Below, piece by piece: positions 53,401-64,000 of a stretch of DNA of 64,000 nt. A program made the position numbers and the translations under genes. The stretch is from assembly GCF_029227915.1 (NCBI RefSeq), contig NC_079881.1, positions 23,971,501-24,035,500 of the forward strand, in the 5' to 3' direction. Positions within the stretch are counted from its first letter, which is position 1, and the number at the start of each line of letters is the position of its first letter. The DNA comes from Hydractinia symbiolongicarpus (Eukaryota; Cnidaria; Hydrozoa; Anthoathecata; Hydractiniidae). The notes under the pieces are model-generated. The model saw nothing but the letters and a program-made list of their open reading frames with translations, was not told where the DNA came from and did no database searches.

Positions 53401-56400
53401 ATTTGACATGCTTGCCGTAACTCAGGGATTATACTAGACGCTGTGGTAGCGCCTTATTTAAAAATTTAGATAAGTAAGCCATTTTTTATTGTAGGACCAA
53501 TCCTAGCCGTTATCGCGGGCTTAATAAATAGGAACAGTTTCACAAACTCCATTTCATTGAATTTCTAACGGTGTCAATCCGTTTGAGTTACAACGGTTGC
53601 ATCACATATTCGTACCAACATGTATTTAGTGATTTTCTTACGATATTACTAAGTTGTAGCGCTTTAAACAGTGAAACGATTGACTGTCGGACTTATTTGA
53701 ACTAACATTAGCCTTTGACCTTATAAATGTGATAAGTGAGCCAACTGGACTCCACGAAATAACATTCTTCTTACTTTGACATGATTGTTGGAATTCAGCG
53801 ATTACACTGGGCGCTGTGTAAGCTTTTCATTTAAAAAGTTGAAGAAATAGAGACATTTATAAAAACTACATTTCATCGACTTCTTGGCGGTATCAATCCG
53901 TTTGAGTTACAACGGTTGCGTCACATATTCGTACCAACATGTAGATAGTGATTTTTTTCCGATGTTACTAAGTTGTATCGCTTTTAACAGTGAAACAATT
54001 GACTGTGGGACTTAATGGAACTGATTCTGGACTGTGACCTTATGAATGTGATAAATGGAGGCTTTTGGACTCCAAGAAATAACATTATTCTTAAATTGAC
54101 ATGATTGCTGGATTTCAGCGATTACACTAAGCACTGTGGTAGCGCTATACTTAAAAATTTAGATAAGTAAGTCTTTTTTTACTGTGGGACCAATCCTGGC
54201 CGTTAGCACGCGCCGAAAAAATAGAGCCACTCTCAAAAACTACATTTCATTGATTTTTTGCCGGTATCAATCCGTTTGAGTTACAACGGTTGCGTCACAT
54301 ATTCGTACCAACATGTATTTAGCGATATTTTTCTGATATTACTAGGTTGCATCGCTTTTAACAGTGAAACGATTGACTGTGGGACTTAATTGAACTAACT
54401 TTGGACTGTGACCTGATAAGTGTGATAAATGATACAATTGGACTCCGAGAAATAACATTTTTCTTAATTTGACGTGATTGCCGGAACTTAGCGATTACAT
54501 TGGGCGCTGTGGTAGCGCTTTATTTGAAAGTTTAGATAAATAAGTCATTCTTTAGTGTGGGACCTATCCTAGCCGTTATCGCGCGCTGAAGAAATAGAGA
54601 CGGTTTCAAAAGCTACATTTCAATGACTTTCTAACGGTATCAGTTCGTTTGAGTTACAACGGTTGCGTCACATATTCGTACCAACATGTATTTAGCGATA
54701 TTTTTCCGCTATTACCAGGTTGCATCGCTTTTAACAGTGAAACGATTGACTGTGGGACTTAATTGACCTGATTTTGGACTGGGACCTTATGAATGTGAAA
54801 GTGAGACAATTCGACTTCAAGAAATAACATTCTTCTTAAATTGACATGTTTGCTGAAATTCAGCGATTACATTGGGCGCTGTGGTAGCGCTTCATTTAAA
54901 AATTAAGATAAAAAATTCAGTTTATACTGTGGGACCAATCCTAGCCGTTAGCCCGCGCTGAAGAAATAGAGACAGTTTCAAATACTACATTTCACTGACT
55001 TTCTAACGGTGTCAGTCCGCTTGCGTTACAACGGTTGGGTCACATATTCGTACCAACATGTATTTAGCGATATTTTTTTGATATTACTAGGTTGCATCGC
55101 TTTTAACAGTGAAACGATTGACTGTGGGACTTAATTGAACTAACTTGATAAATGATACAATTGGACTCCGAGAAATAACATTTTTCTTAATTTGACGTGA
55201 TTGCCGTAACTTAGCGATTACATTGGGCGCTGTGGTAGCGCTTCATTTGAAAGTTTAGATAAATAAGTCATTCTTTACTGTGGGACCTATCCTAGCCGTT
55301 ATCGCGCGCTGAAGAAATAGAGACGGTTTCAAAAACTCATTTCATTGACTTCCTAACGGTGTCAATCCGCTTCAGTTACAACGGTTGCGTCACATATTCG
55401 TTCCAACATGTATTTAGCGATATTTTTCTCATATTACTAGGTTGCACCGTTTCAACAGTGCAACGATTGACTCTGGGCATTATTTGAACTGACTTTGGAC
55501 TGTGACCTTATAAATGTTATAAGTGAGGCAATTGGACTCCAAGAAATAACATTCTTCTGAATTTGACATGATTGTGGGAACTCAACGATTACACTGGGCG
55601 CTGTGGTAGCGCTTCATTTTAAAATTTAGATAAATAAGTCATTTTTACTGTGGGACCAATCCTAGCCGTTAGCGCGCGCTGACAATATAGAGACAGTTCA
55701 TAAACTCCATCTCATTGACTTTTTAACGTCGTCAATCCGTTTGAGTTACAATGGTTGCGTCACATTTTTGAACCAACATGTATTTAGTGATTTTCTTTCA
55801 ATGTTACTAAGTTGTTGCGCTTTTAACAGTGAAACGATTGACTGTTGGACTTAATTGAACTGACTCCGGACTGTGACCTTATAAATGTGATAAACGAGGC
55901 AATTGGTCTCCAAGGAATAACATTCTTCTTAATTTGACATGATTGCTGGAATTCAGCGATTACATTGGGCTCTGTGGTAGCGCTTTATTTAAAAATTTAG
56001 ATAAATACGTCATTTTTTACTGTGGGACCAATCCTAGCTGCTATCGCGCGCTGAAGAAATAGAGAAAATTTTAGAAACTACATTTCATTGACTTTCTAAC
56101 GGTGTCAGTCCGTTTAAGTTACAACGGTTGCGTCACATATACGTACCAACATGTATTTCGGGATATTGTTCTGATTTTACTAGGTTGCATCGCTTTTAAC
56201 AGTGAAGCGATTGACTGTGGGATTAGTTGAACTGATTCTCGACTGTGACCTTATAAATGAAATAAATTAGACAATTGAATTCCAAGGAAAAACATTGTTC
56301 TTAATTTGACATGATTGCTGTAACTCAGGGATTATACTAGGCGCTGTGGTAGCGCCTTATTTAAAAATTTAGATAAGTAAGCCATTTTTTATTGTGGGAC

Positions 56401-59400
56401 CAATCCTAGCCTTTATCGCGGGCTTAATCAATAGGAGCAGTTTCACAAACTCCATTTCATTGACTTTCTAACGGTGTCAATTCGTTTGAGTTACAACGGT
56501 TGTGTTACATATTCGTCCCCACATGTATTTAGCGATAGTATTCGGATATTACTAGGTTGCATCACTTTTAACAGTGAAACGTTTGACTGTGGGACTTAAT
56601 TGAACTAACTTGATAAATGATACAATTGGACTCCGAGAAATAACATTTTTCTTAATTTGACGTGATTGCCGTAACTTAGCGATTACATTGGGCGCTGTGG
56701 TAGCGCTTCATTTGAAAGTTTAGATAAATAAGTCATTCTTTACTGTGGGACCTATCCTAGCCGTTATCGCGCGCTGAAGAAATAGAGACGGTTTCAAAAA
56801 CTCATTTCATTGACTTCCTAACGGTGTCAATCCGCTTCAGTTACAACGGTTGCGTCACATATTCGTTCCAACATGTATTTAGCGATATTTTTCTCATATT
56901 ACTAGGTTGCACCGTTTCAACAGTGCAACGATTGACTCTGGGCATTATTTGAACTGACTTTGGACTGTGACCTTATAAATGTTATAAGTGAGGCAATTGG
57001 ACTCCAAGAAATAACATTCTTCTGAATTTGACATGATTGTGGGAACTCAACGATTACACTGGGCGCTGTGGTAGCGCTTCATTTTAAAATTTAGATAAAT
57101 AAGTCATTTTTACTGTGGGACCAATCCTAGCCGTTAGCGCGCGCTGACAATATAGAGACAGTTCATAAACTCCATCTCATTGACTTTTTAACGTCGTCAA
57201 TCCGTTTGAGTTACAATGGTTGCGTCACATTTTTGAACCAACATGTATTTAGTGATTTTCTTTCGATGTTACTAAGTTGTTGCGCTTTTAACAGTGAAAC
57301 GATTGACTGTTGGACTTAATTGAACTGACTCCGGACTGTGACCTTATAAATGTGATAAACGAGGCAATTGGTCTCCAAGGAATAACATTCTTCTTAATTT
57401 GACATGATTGCTGGAATTCAGCGATTACATTGGGCTCTGTGGTAGCGCTTTATTTAAAAATTTAGATAAATACGTCATTTTTTACTGTGGGACCAATCCT
57501 AGCTGCTATCGCGCGCTGAAGAAATAGAGAAAATTTTAGAAACTACATTTCATTGACTTTCTAACGGTGTCAGTCCGTTTAAGTTACAACGGTTGCGTCA
57601 CATATACGTACCAACATGTATTTCGGGATATTGTTCTGATTTTACTAGGTTGCATCGCTTTTAACAGTGAAGCGATTGACTGTGGGATTAGTTGAACTGA
57701 TTCTCGACTGTGACCTTATAAATGAAATAAATTAGACAATTGAATTCCAAGGAAAAACATTGTTCTTAATTTGACATGATTGCTGTAACTCAGGGATTAT
57801 ACTAGGCGCTGTGGTAGCGCCTTATTTAAAAATTTAGATAAGTAAGCCATTTTTTATTGTGGGACCAATCCTAGCCTTTATCGCGGGCTTAATCAATAGG
57901 AGCAGTTTCACAAACTCCATTTCATTGACTTTCTAACGGTGTCAATTCGTTTGAGTTACAACGGTTGTGTTACATATTCGTCCCCACATGTATTTAGCGA
58001 TAGTATTCGGATATTACTAGGTTGCATCACTTTTAACAGTGAAACGTTTGACTGTGGGATTAATTGAACTGATTTTGGACTTTGACCTTATAAATGTGAT
58101 AAATGAGCCAGTTTGGTTACAAGAAGTAACATTCTTCTTAAGTTGACATCATTGCTGGAACTCAGCGATTGCACTGGGCGCTGTGGTAGCGCTTTATATA
58201 AAAATTAATATAATTTAGTCATTTTTTACTATGGGACCAATCCCAGCCGTTAGTTCGCGCTAAAGAAATAGAGACAGTTTAAAAAACTAAATTTCACTGA
58301 CTTTCTAACGGTGTCAATCCGTTTGAGTTACAACGGTTGCGTCACATATTCGCACCAACATGTATTTAGTGATTTTCTTACGACATTACTAAGTTGTATT
58401 GCTTTTAACAGTGAAACGATAGACTGTGGGAATTAATTGAAAAGATTCTGGACTGTGACCTTATAAATGTGATAAATGAGCCAAATGGTCTCCAAGGAAT
58501 AACATTCTTCTTAATTTGACATGATTGCTGGAATTCAGAGATTACATTAGACTCTGTGGTAGCGCTTTATTTAAAAATTTAGATAAATAAGTTTTTTTTA
58601 ATGTGGGACCAATCCTGACCGTTACGACGCGCTGAAGAAATAGAGACATTCTCAAAAACTAAATTTCATTGACTTCTTGGCGGTATTAATCCGTTTGAGT
58701 TACAAAGGTTGCGTCACATATTCGTACCAACATGCATTTAGTGACATTTTTCCGATATTACTAAGTCATTTCACTTTTAACAATGAAATGATCAACTGTG
58801 GGACTTAATTGAACTAACATTAGCCTTTGACCTTATAAATGTGATAAGTGAGCCAAACGGACTCCAAGAAATAACATTCTTCTTACTTTGACATGATTGT
58901 TGGAATTCAGCGATTACACTGGGCGCTGTGTAAGCGTTTCATTTAAAAATTTAGATAAAAAAGTCAATTGTTACTGTGGGACCAATCCTAGCCGTTATGG
59001 CGCGCTGAAGAATTAGAGACAGTTCCAAAAGCTACATTTCAATGACTTTCTAACGGTATCAGTCCGTTTGAGTTACAACGGTTGCGTCACATATTCGTAC
59101 CAAAATGTATTCAGCGATATTTTTCCGCTATTACCAGGTTGCATCGCTTTTAACAGTGAAACGATTGACTGTGGGACTTAATTGAACTGATTTTGGACTG
59201 GGACCTGATGAATGTGAAAGTGAGACAATTCGACTTCAAGAAATAACATTCTTCTTAAATTGACATGATTGCTGAAATTCAGCGATTACACTGGGCGCTG
59301 TGGTAGCGCTTCATTTAAAAATTAAAATAAAAAATTCAGATTATACTGTGGGACCAAACCTAGCCGTTAGCCCGCACTGAAGAATTAGAGACACTTTCAA

Positions 59401-60208
59401 ATACTACATTTCACTGACTTTCTAACGGTGTCAGTCCGTTTGCGTTACAACGGTTGGGTCACATATTCGTACCAACATGTATTTAGCGATATTTTTCTGA
59501 CATTACTAGGTTGCATCGCTTTTACCAGTGAAACGATTGTCTGTGGGACTTAATTGAACTAACTTTGGACTGTGACCTGATAAGTGTGATAAATGATACA
59601 ATTGGACTCCAAGAAATTACATTCTTCTTAATTTGACGTGATTGCCGGAACTTAGCGATTACATTGGGCGCTGTGGTAGCGCTTCATTTGAAAATTTAGA
59701 TAAATAAGTCATTCTTTACTGTGGGACCAATCCTAGCCGTTATCGCGCGCTGAAGAAATAGAGACGGTTTCAAAAACTACATTTCATTGACTTCCTAACG
59801 GTGTCAATCCGCTTCAGTTTCAACGGTTGCGTCACATATTCGTTCCAACATGTATTTAGCGATATTTTTCTCATATTACTAGGTTGCACCGTTTCAACAG
59901 GGCAACGACTGACTCTGGGACTTATTTGAACTGACTTTGGACTGTGACCTTATAAATGTTATAAGTGAGATAATTGGACTCCAAGAAATAACATTCTTCT
60001 TAATTTGACATAATTACTGTAACTCAGGGATTATACTAGACGCTGTGGTAGCGCCTTATTTAAAAATTTAGATAAGTAAGCCATTTTTTATTGTGGGAAC
60101 AATCCTAGCCGTTAGCGCGCGCTGAAGATATAGAGACAGTTTCAAAAACTACATTTCACTGACTTTGTAACGGTGTCAGTCCGTTTGCGTTACAACGGTT
60201 GGGTCACA
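50476..60208. repeat. Satellite array, middle block
   Basis: Continuation of the same ~372-bp satellite, about 26 monomers. Subtypes resemble those at 30000-34099, not the homogenised left core: ATGTAGATAGTGATTTTTTTCC, TTTCAGCGATTACACTAAGC and the GTGCAACGATTGACTCTGG variants. A monomer near 53836 lacks the same roughly 55-bp internal segment as one near 32390. No gene or regulatory site seen. Confidence 0.96.
55141..58070. repeat. Very recent 1465-bp tandem duplication in satellite
   Basis: 55141-56605 and 56606-58070 are adjacent copies differing at only a few bases (for example TTTCAATG at about 55797 against TTTCGATG in copy two). Both begin with the same unusual junction TAACTTGATAAATGATAC, which lacks about 21 bp of the normal monomer. 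The deletion therefore predates the duplication. Confidence 0.88.
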
Positions 60209-60209
60209 A

Positions 60210-61265
60210 AAACTTCATGCATATGGCTTTGATATGAACTCTTTGCTGTTTATAAAATCGTACCTAATTGACAGGAATCAGCGAGTGCGTATAAATAACA
60301 ATTATAGTACATGGAAAAAAATAAAATACGGCGTACCGCAAGGATCAATTTTGGGTCCTTTGCTTTTCAATATATTTTTATGCGACCTTTTCCTTTTTGT
60401 CCCATATATGGACATTGTCAACTATGCTGATGATACAACCCCATTTTCAATAGGAAAGAATATCAACGAAGTTATTGAAAAGATTGAATATGCAGCAATT
60501 ATAGTATTTACTTGGTTTGAAAATAACGGTATGAAAGCCAACCCAGAAAAATCACATTTTTTTACTAACAAAACTGATGTACGATTAAAAGTTTGTGATG
60601 AACTTCTAAACAATTCTCAAACTGAGAAACTGCTTGGTATAACCATAGACCACAAACTTTCTTTCGAGGAACATGTTAATCAGCTCTGTAACAAGGCAGG
60701 CCAGAAAGTTAGTGCACTTGCAAGGTTATCTTCCTTCATGACATTAGACCAGCGAAAGCTGATTATTAATGCTTTTGTCACTAGTCATTTTTCGTACTGT
60801 CCATTAGTATGGATGTTTCACAGTCGTAAATTAAACAATAGGATAAACCATATACATGAAAGAGCACTAAGAATTATCTATCAAGACTATCAATCCTCAT
60901 TTGAAGAGCTTTTATCAAAAAATGGGAGCGTTACAATTCACCAAACGAACTTACGCATCCTTGTTACTGAGCTGTATAAAGCTAAAACAAAAACAGGTCC
61001 AGAAATGTTGAATGAAATTTTTATTTTTCCTGAACCAGTGTATAATTTGAGGAAGGACAAACTTAAGAGTAACAAAATATTTTCAGTGAGATATGGGATC
61101 GAAACACTGTCTAATGTTGGGTTAAAGCTTTGGAACTCTTTGCCTAACGAGTATCGGAACGCTGGTACTTTAATTGAGTTTAGAAACAAAATAAGAAACT
61201 GGATTCCAAACCATTGTCCTTGCAGAATATGCAAAACTTTTATACCTGAATTAGGTTTTCTTTAG
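60210..61265 (+). CDS. LINE reverse transcriptase, partial (C-terminal part)
   Basis: The frame is open from the junction. The eight codons before Met 60234 already read as RT sequence (KLHAYGFD), so the true protein began upstream and the Met is internal. From Met 60234: the R-QRV-I segment (14-20), GVPQGSILGPLLFNIFLCDL (33-52), the catalytic YADD (64-67), LLGITID, then thumb and connection regions (SHFSYCPLVWMF, LWNSLPNEYR) and a Cys-containing C-terminal tail (CPCRICK). The palm before the QRV region and any endonuclease or ORF1 are missing, so it cannot move by itself. There are no internal stops, so the insertion is fairly young. I recall close relatives in corals, anemones and hydrozoans. 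Confidence 0.88.
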   Translation, partial: KLHAYGFDMNSLLFIKSYLIDRNQRVRINNNYSTWKKIKYGVPQGSILGPLLFNIFLCDLFLFVPYMDIVNYADDTTPFSIGKNINEVIEKIEYAAIIVFTWFENNGMKANPEKSHFFTNKTDVRLKVCDELLNNSQTEKLLGITIDHKLSFEEHVNQLCNKAGQKVSALARLSSFMTLDQRKLIINAFVTSHFSYCPLVWMFHSRKLNNRINHIHERALRIIYQDYQSSFEELLSKNGSVTIHQTNLRILVTELYKAKTKTGPEMLNEIFIFPEPVYNLRKDKLKSNKIFSVRYGIETLSNVGLKLWNSLPNEYRNAGTLIEFRNKIRNWIPNHCPCRICKTFIPELGFL

Positions 61266-61663
61266 TTTCCCCGTTGTCTTCCTTTGCCAGTTGTGGAGCG
61301 GGAACTCAGTTAAACATGTCTTGCGGTGCGACGGTTTAGGTGGGGTGGTATCATATGAGAATATTCTAGCCTTATTATCTGGTTGTATATTATTTTCTCT
61401 CGACCCCTGCCTGGGAAGTTTGACTGAGTTCCTGGAACCACCACTACATAGCCTTGACATATTTTTGACATATTATTTATATTATTTAAAATACTTAAAA
61501 AAAAATGGTATATACGGTATACCTTATAGATTTTTTATATTCAGTTATTTATTGTTTTTAATGTTTTTAAAGTTGACTTTAATTAGCCTCAGAGCTACAT
61601 TTTCTTGTAAATTTGTCAACTATAAATAAATTAATAAATAAAAAAAAAATAAAAAAAAAATAA
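61266..61663 (+). other. LINE 3' untranslated region and A-rich tail
   Basis: 398 bp after the RT stop. AT-rich, with a stretch of weak frames that are not convincing genes, ending in A-runs broken by T (TAAAAAAAAATAAAAAAAAA). Belongs to the LINE. Confidence 0.75.
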
Positions 61664-64000
61664 ACATATTCGTACCAACATGTATTTAGCGACATTTTTC
61701 TGATATTAATAGGTTGCATCGCTTTTAACAGTGAAACGATTGTCTGTGGGACTTAATTGAACTAACTTTGGACTGTGACCTGATAAGTGTGATAAATGAT
61801 ATAATTGGACTCCAAGATATTACATTCTTCTTACTTTGACATGATTATTGGAACTCAGCGATTACACTGGGCGCTGTGGAAGCGTTTCATTTAAAAATTT
61901 AGAAAAATAAGTCATTTTTACTGTGGGAACAATCCTAGCCGCTAGCGCGCGCTGAAGATATAGAGACAGTTTCAAAAACTCCATTTCATTGACTTTCTAA
62001 CGGTGTCAATCCGTTTGAGTTACAACGGTTGCGTCACATTCTCGCACCAACATGTATTTAGTGATTTTCTTACGACATTACTAAGTTGTATTGCTTTTAA
62101 CAGTGAAACGATAGACTGTGGGAATTAATTCAAAAGATTCTGGACTGTGACCTTATAAATGTGATAAATGAGTCAATTGGTCTCCAAGGAATAACATTCT
62201 TCTTAATTTGACATGATTGCTGGAATTTAGCGATTACATTAGACTCTGTGGTGGCGTTCCATTTAAAAATTTAGATAAAAAAGTCAATTCTTCTGTGGGA
62301 GCAATCCTAGCCGTTATGGCGCTGAAGAAATAGAGACAGTTTCAAAAGCTACATTTCAAGGACTTTCCAACGGTATCAGTCCATTTGAGTTACAACGGTT
62401 GCGTCACATATTCGTACCAACATGTATTTAGCGATATTTTTTCGCTATTACCAGGTTGCATCGCTTTTAACAGTGAAACAATTGACTGTGGGACTTAATT
62501 GAACTGATTTTGGACTGGGACCTGATGAATGTGAAAGTGAGACAATTTGACTTCAAGAAATAACATTCTTCTTAAATTGACATGATTGCTGAAATTCAGC
62601 GATTACACTGGGCGATGTGGTAGCGCTTCATTTAAAAATTAAGATAAAAAATTCAGCTTATACTGTGGGACCAAACCTAGCCGTTAGCCCCCACTGAAGA
62701 AATAGAGACGGTTTCGAAAACTACATTTCATTAATTTTTTGGCGGTATCAATCCGTTTGAGTTACAACGGTTGTGTCACATATTCGTACCAACCTGCATT
62801 TAGTGACATTTTTCCGATATTACTAAGTCATTTCACTTTTAACAATGAAATGATCAACTGTGGGAATTAATTGAACTAACATTGGCCTGTGACCTTATAA
62901 ATGTGATAAGTGAGCCGACTGGACTCCAAGAATTAACATTCTTCTTACTTTGACATGATTGTTGAAACTCAGCGATAACACTGAGCGCTGTGGAAGCGCT
63001 TCATTTAAAAATTTAGATAAATAAGTCATTTTTACTGTGGGACCAATCCTAGCCGTTAGTGCGCGCTGAAGATATAGAGACAGTTTTAAAAACTCCATTT
63101 CATTGACTTTCTAACGGTGTCAATCCGTTTGAGTTACAACGGTTGCGTCACATACTCGTACCAACATGTATTTAGTGATTTTCTTCCGATATTACTAAGT
63201 TGTAGCGCTTTTAACAGTGAAACGATTGACTGTGGGACTTAATTGAACTGACTCTGGACTGTGAGCTTATAAATGTGACAAACGAGCCAATTGGTCTTCA
63301 AGAAATAACATTCTTCCTAATTTGACATGATTGCTGGAATTCAGCGATTTTATTAGGCTCTGTGGTAGCGCTTTATTTAAAAATTCAGATAAATAAGTCT
63401 TTTTTTACTGTGGGACCAATCCTAGCCGTTAGCGCGCGCTGAAGATATAGAGACAGTTTCAAAAACTCCATTTCATTGACTTTCTAACGGTGTCAATCCG
63501 TTTGAGTTACAACGGTTGTGTCACATCTTCGTCCCCACATGTATTTAGCGATAGTATTCGGATATTACTAGGTTGCATCGCTTTTAACAGTGAAACGTTT
63601 GACTGTGGGACGTAATTGAACTGATTTTGGTCTTTGACCTTATAAATGTGATGAATGAGCCAGTTTGGCTACAAGAAGTAACATTCTTCTTAACTTGACA
63701 TCATTGCTGGAACTCAGCGATTGCACTGGGCGCTGTGGTAGCGCTTTATTTAAAAATTAAGATAAATTAGTCATTTTTTACTGTGGGACCAATCCCAGCC
63801 GTTAGTTCGCGCTGAAGAAATAGAGACAGTTTCGAAAACTACATTTCATTAATTTTTTGGCGGTATCAATCCGTTTGAGTTACAACGGCTGCGTCACATA
63901 TTCGTACCAACATGCATTTAGTGACATTTTTCCGATATAACTAAGTCATTTCACTTTTAACAATGAAATGATCAACTGTGGGACTTAATTGAACTAATAT
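61664..64000. repeat. Satellite array, right block
   Basis: The monomer interrupted by the LINE resumes with ACATATTCGTACCAACATG. About six further units run to the window edge, with subtypes like those at 50800-53900 (for example GATTGCACTGGGCG at 63719, also at 50821 and 58167). The array continues beyond the window. No gene seen. Confidence 0.96.

Larger units (their letters stand above)
60209..61663 (+). mobile_element. 5'-truncated non-LTR retrotransposon (LINE)
   Basis: About 1.46 kb inserted in a satellite monomer between GGGTCACA and ACATATTCGTACC. The 5' end starts inside the reverse-transcriptase domain and the 3' end is an A-rich tail with TAAA units (about 61625-61663), as expected for target-primed insertion. 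Only ACA (60206-60208 and 61664-61666) is shared at the two edges, so a target duplication is at most 3 bp. Jockey/CR1/L2-type by RT sequence. Confidence 0.9.

Noticed and set aside
61291-61629. 112-aa frame in the LINE 3' region
   Set aside because: Low-complexity, hydrophobic translation of AT-rich 3' UTR with no recognisable domain.

Overview
The window is eukaryotic, AT-rich repeat DNA. It consists almost entirely of a roughly 372-bp tandem satellite (1-34099, 50471-60208, 61664-64000). Two mobile elements interrupt it: a complete 16.4-kb Polinton/Maverick (adintovirus-like) element at 34100-50470 and a 5'-truncated LINE at about 60209-61663. No host gene, tRNA, rRNA or CRISPR array was found. 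The LINE reverse transcriptase and several Polinton proteins look like forms I know from cnidarian and other aquatic-invertebrate genomes, so a cnidarian host is my best guess. That is inference from memory, not from a search.

Satellite: about 92 monomers lie left of the Polinton, about 26 between it and the LINE, and about 6 after the LINE. The left array is a mosaic of higher-order repeats, with near-identical blocks recurring at offsets of about 744, 1114, 1483, 3714, 4080 and 4826 bp (2, 3, 4, 10, 11 and 13 monomers). The right array holds a very recent 1465-bp tandem duplication. Monomers next to the Polinton are more divergent and include shared deletion variants.

Polinton: 273-bp terminal inverted repeats (TIRs) differ at only three positions. 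They begin 5'-AG and are flanked by a 5-bp target duplication (CGCCT). The left part holds replication, integration and accessory genes: protein-primed PolB (-), two copies of a small SAP-like gene (-), a D,D35E integrase (+), and an acidic protein with an MDM2-type RING (-). The middle holds two related membrane proteins (-) and a 425-aa coiled-coil/hydrophobic protein (+). The right part is the virion module: several small membrane proteins, the packaging ATPase, the double-jelly-roll major capsid protein and the penton (all -), then a 389-aa conserved protein and a small protein (+). Two virion genes carry in-frame stops, and the polymerase C motif has lost its usual Thr. This copy is therefore probably young but already defective. 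No separate adenain-like protease gene was found.

Two regulatory patterns recur through the element. Nearly every transcription unit ends, 1-19 nt after its stop codon, in a stem-loop, most with a GTTAC/GTAAC core. Many genes also carry a TTAAAG or TATAAAG motif 24-31 nt before the ATG. Together they suggest the element brings its own virus-style start and stop signals. These, the MDM2-type RING and the terminal G-quadruplex tracts are the observations most worth follow-up.
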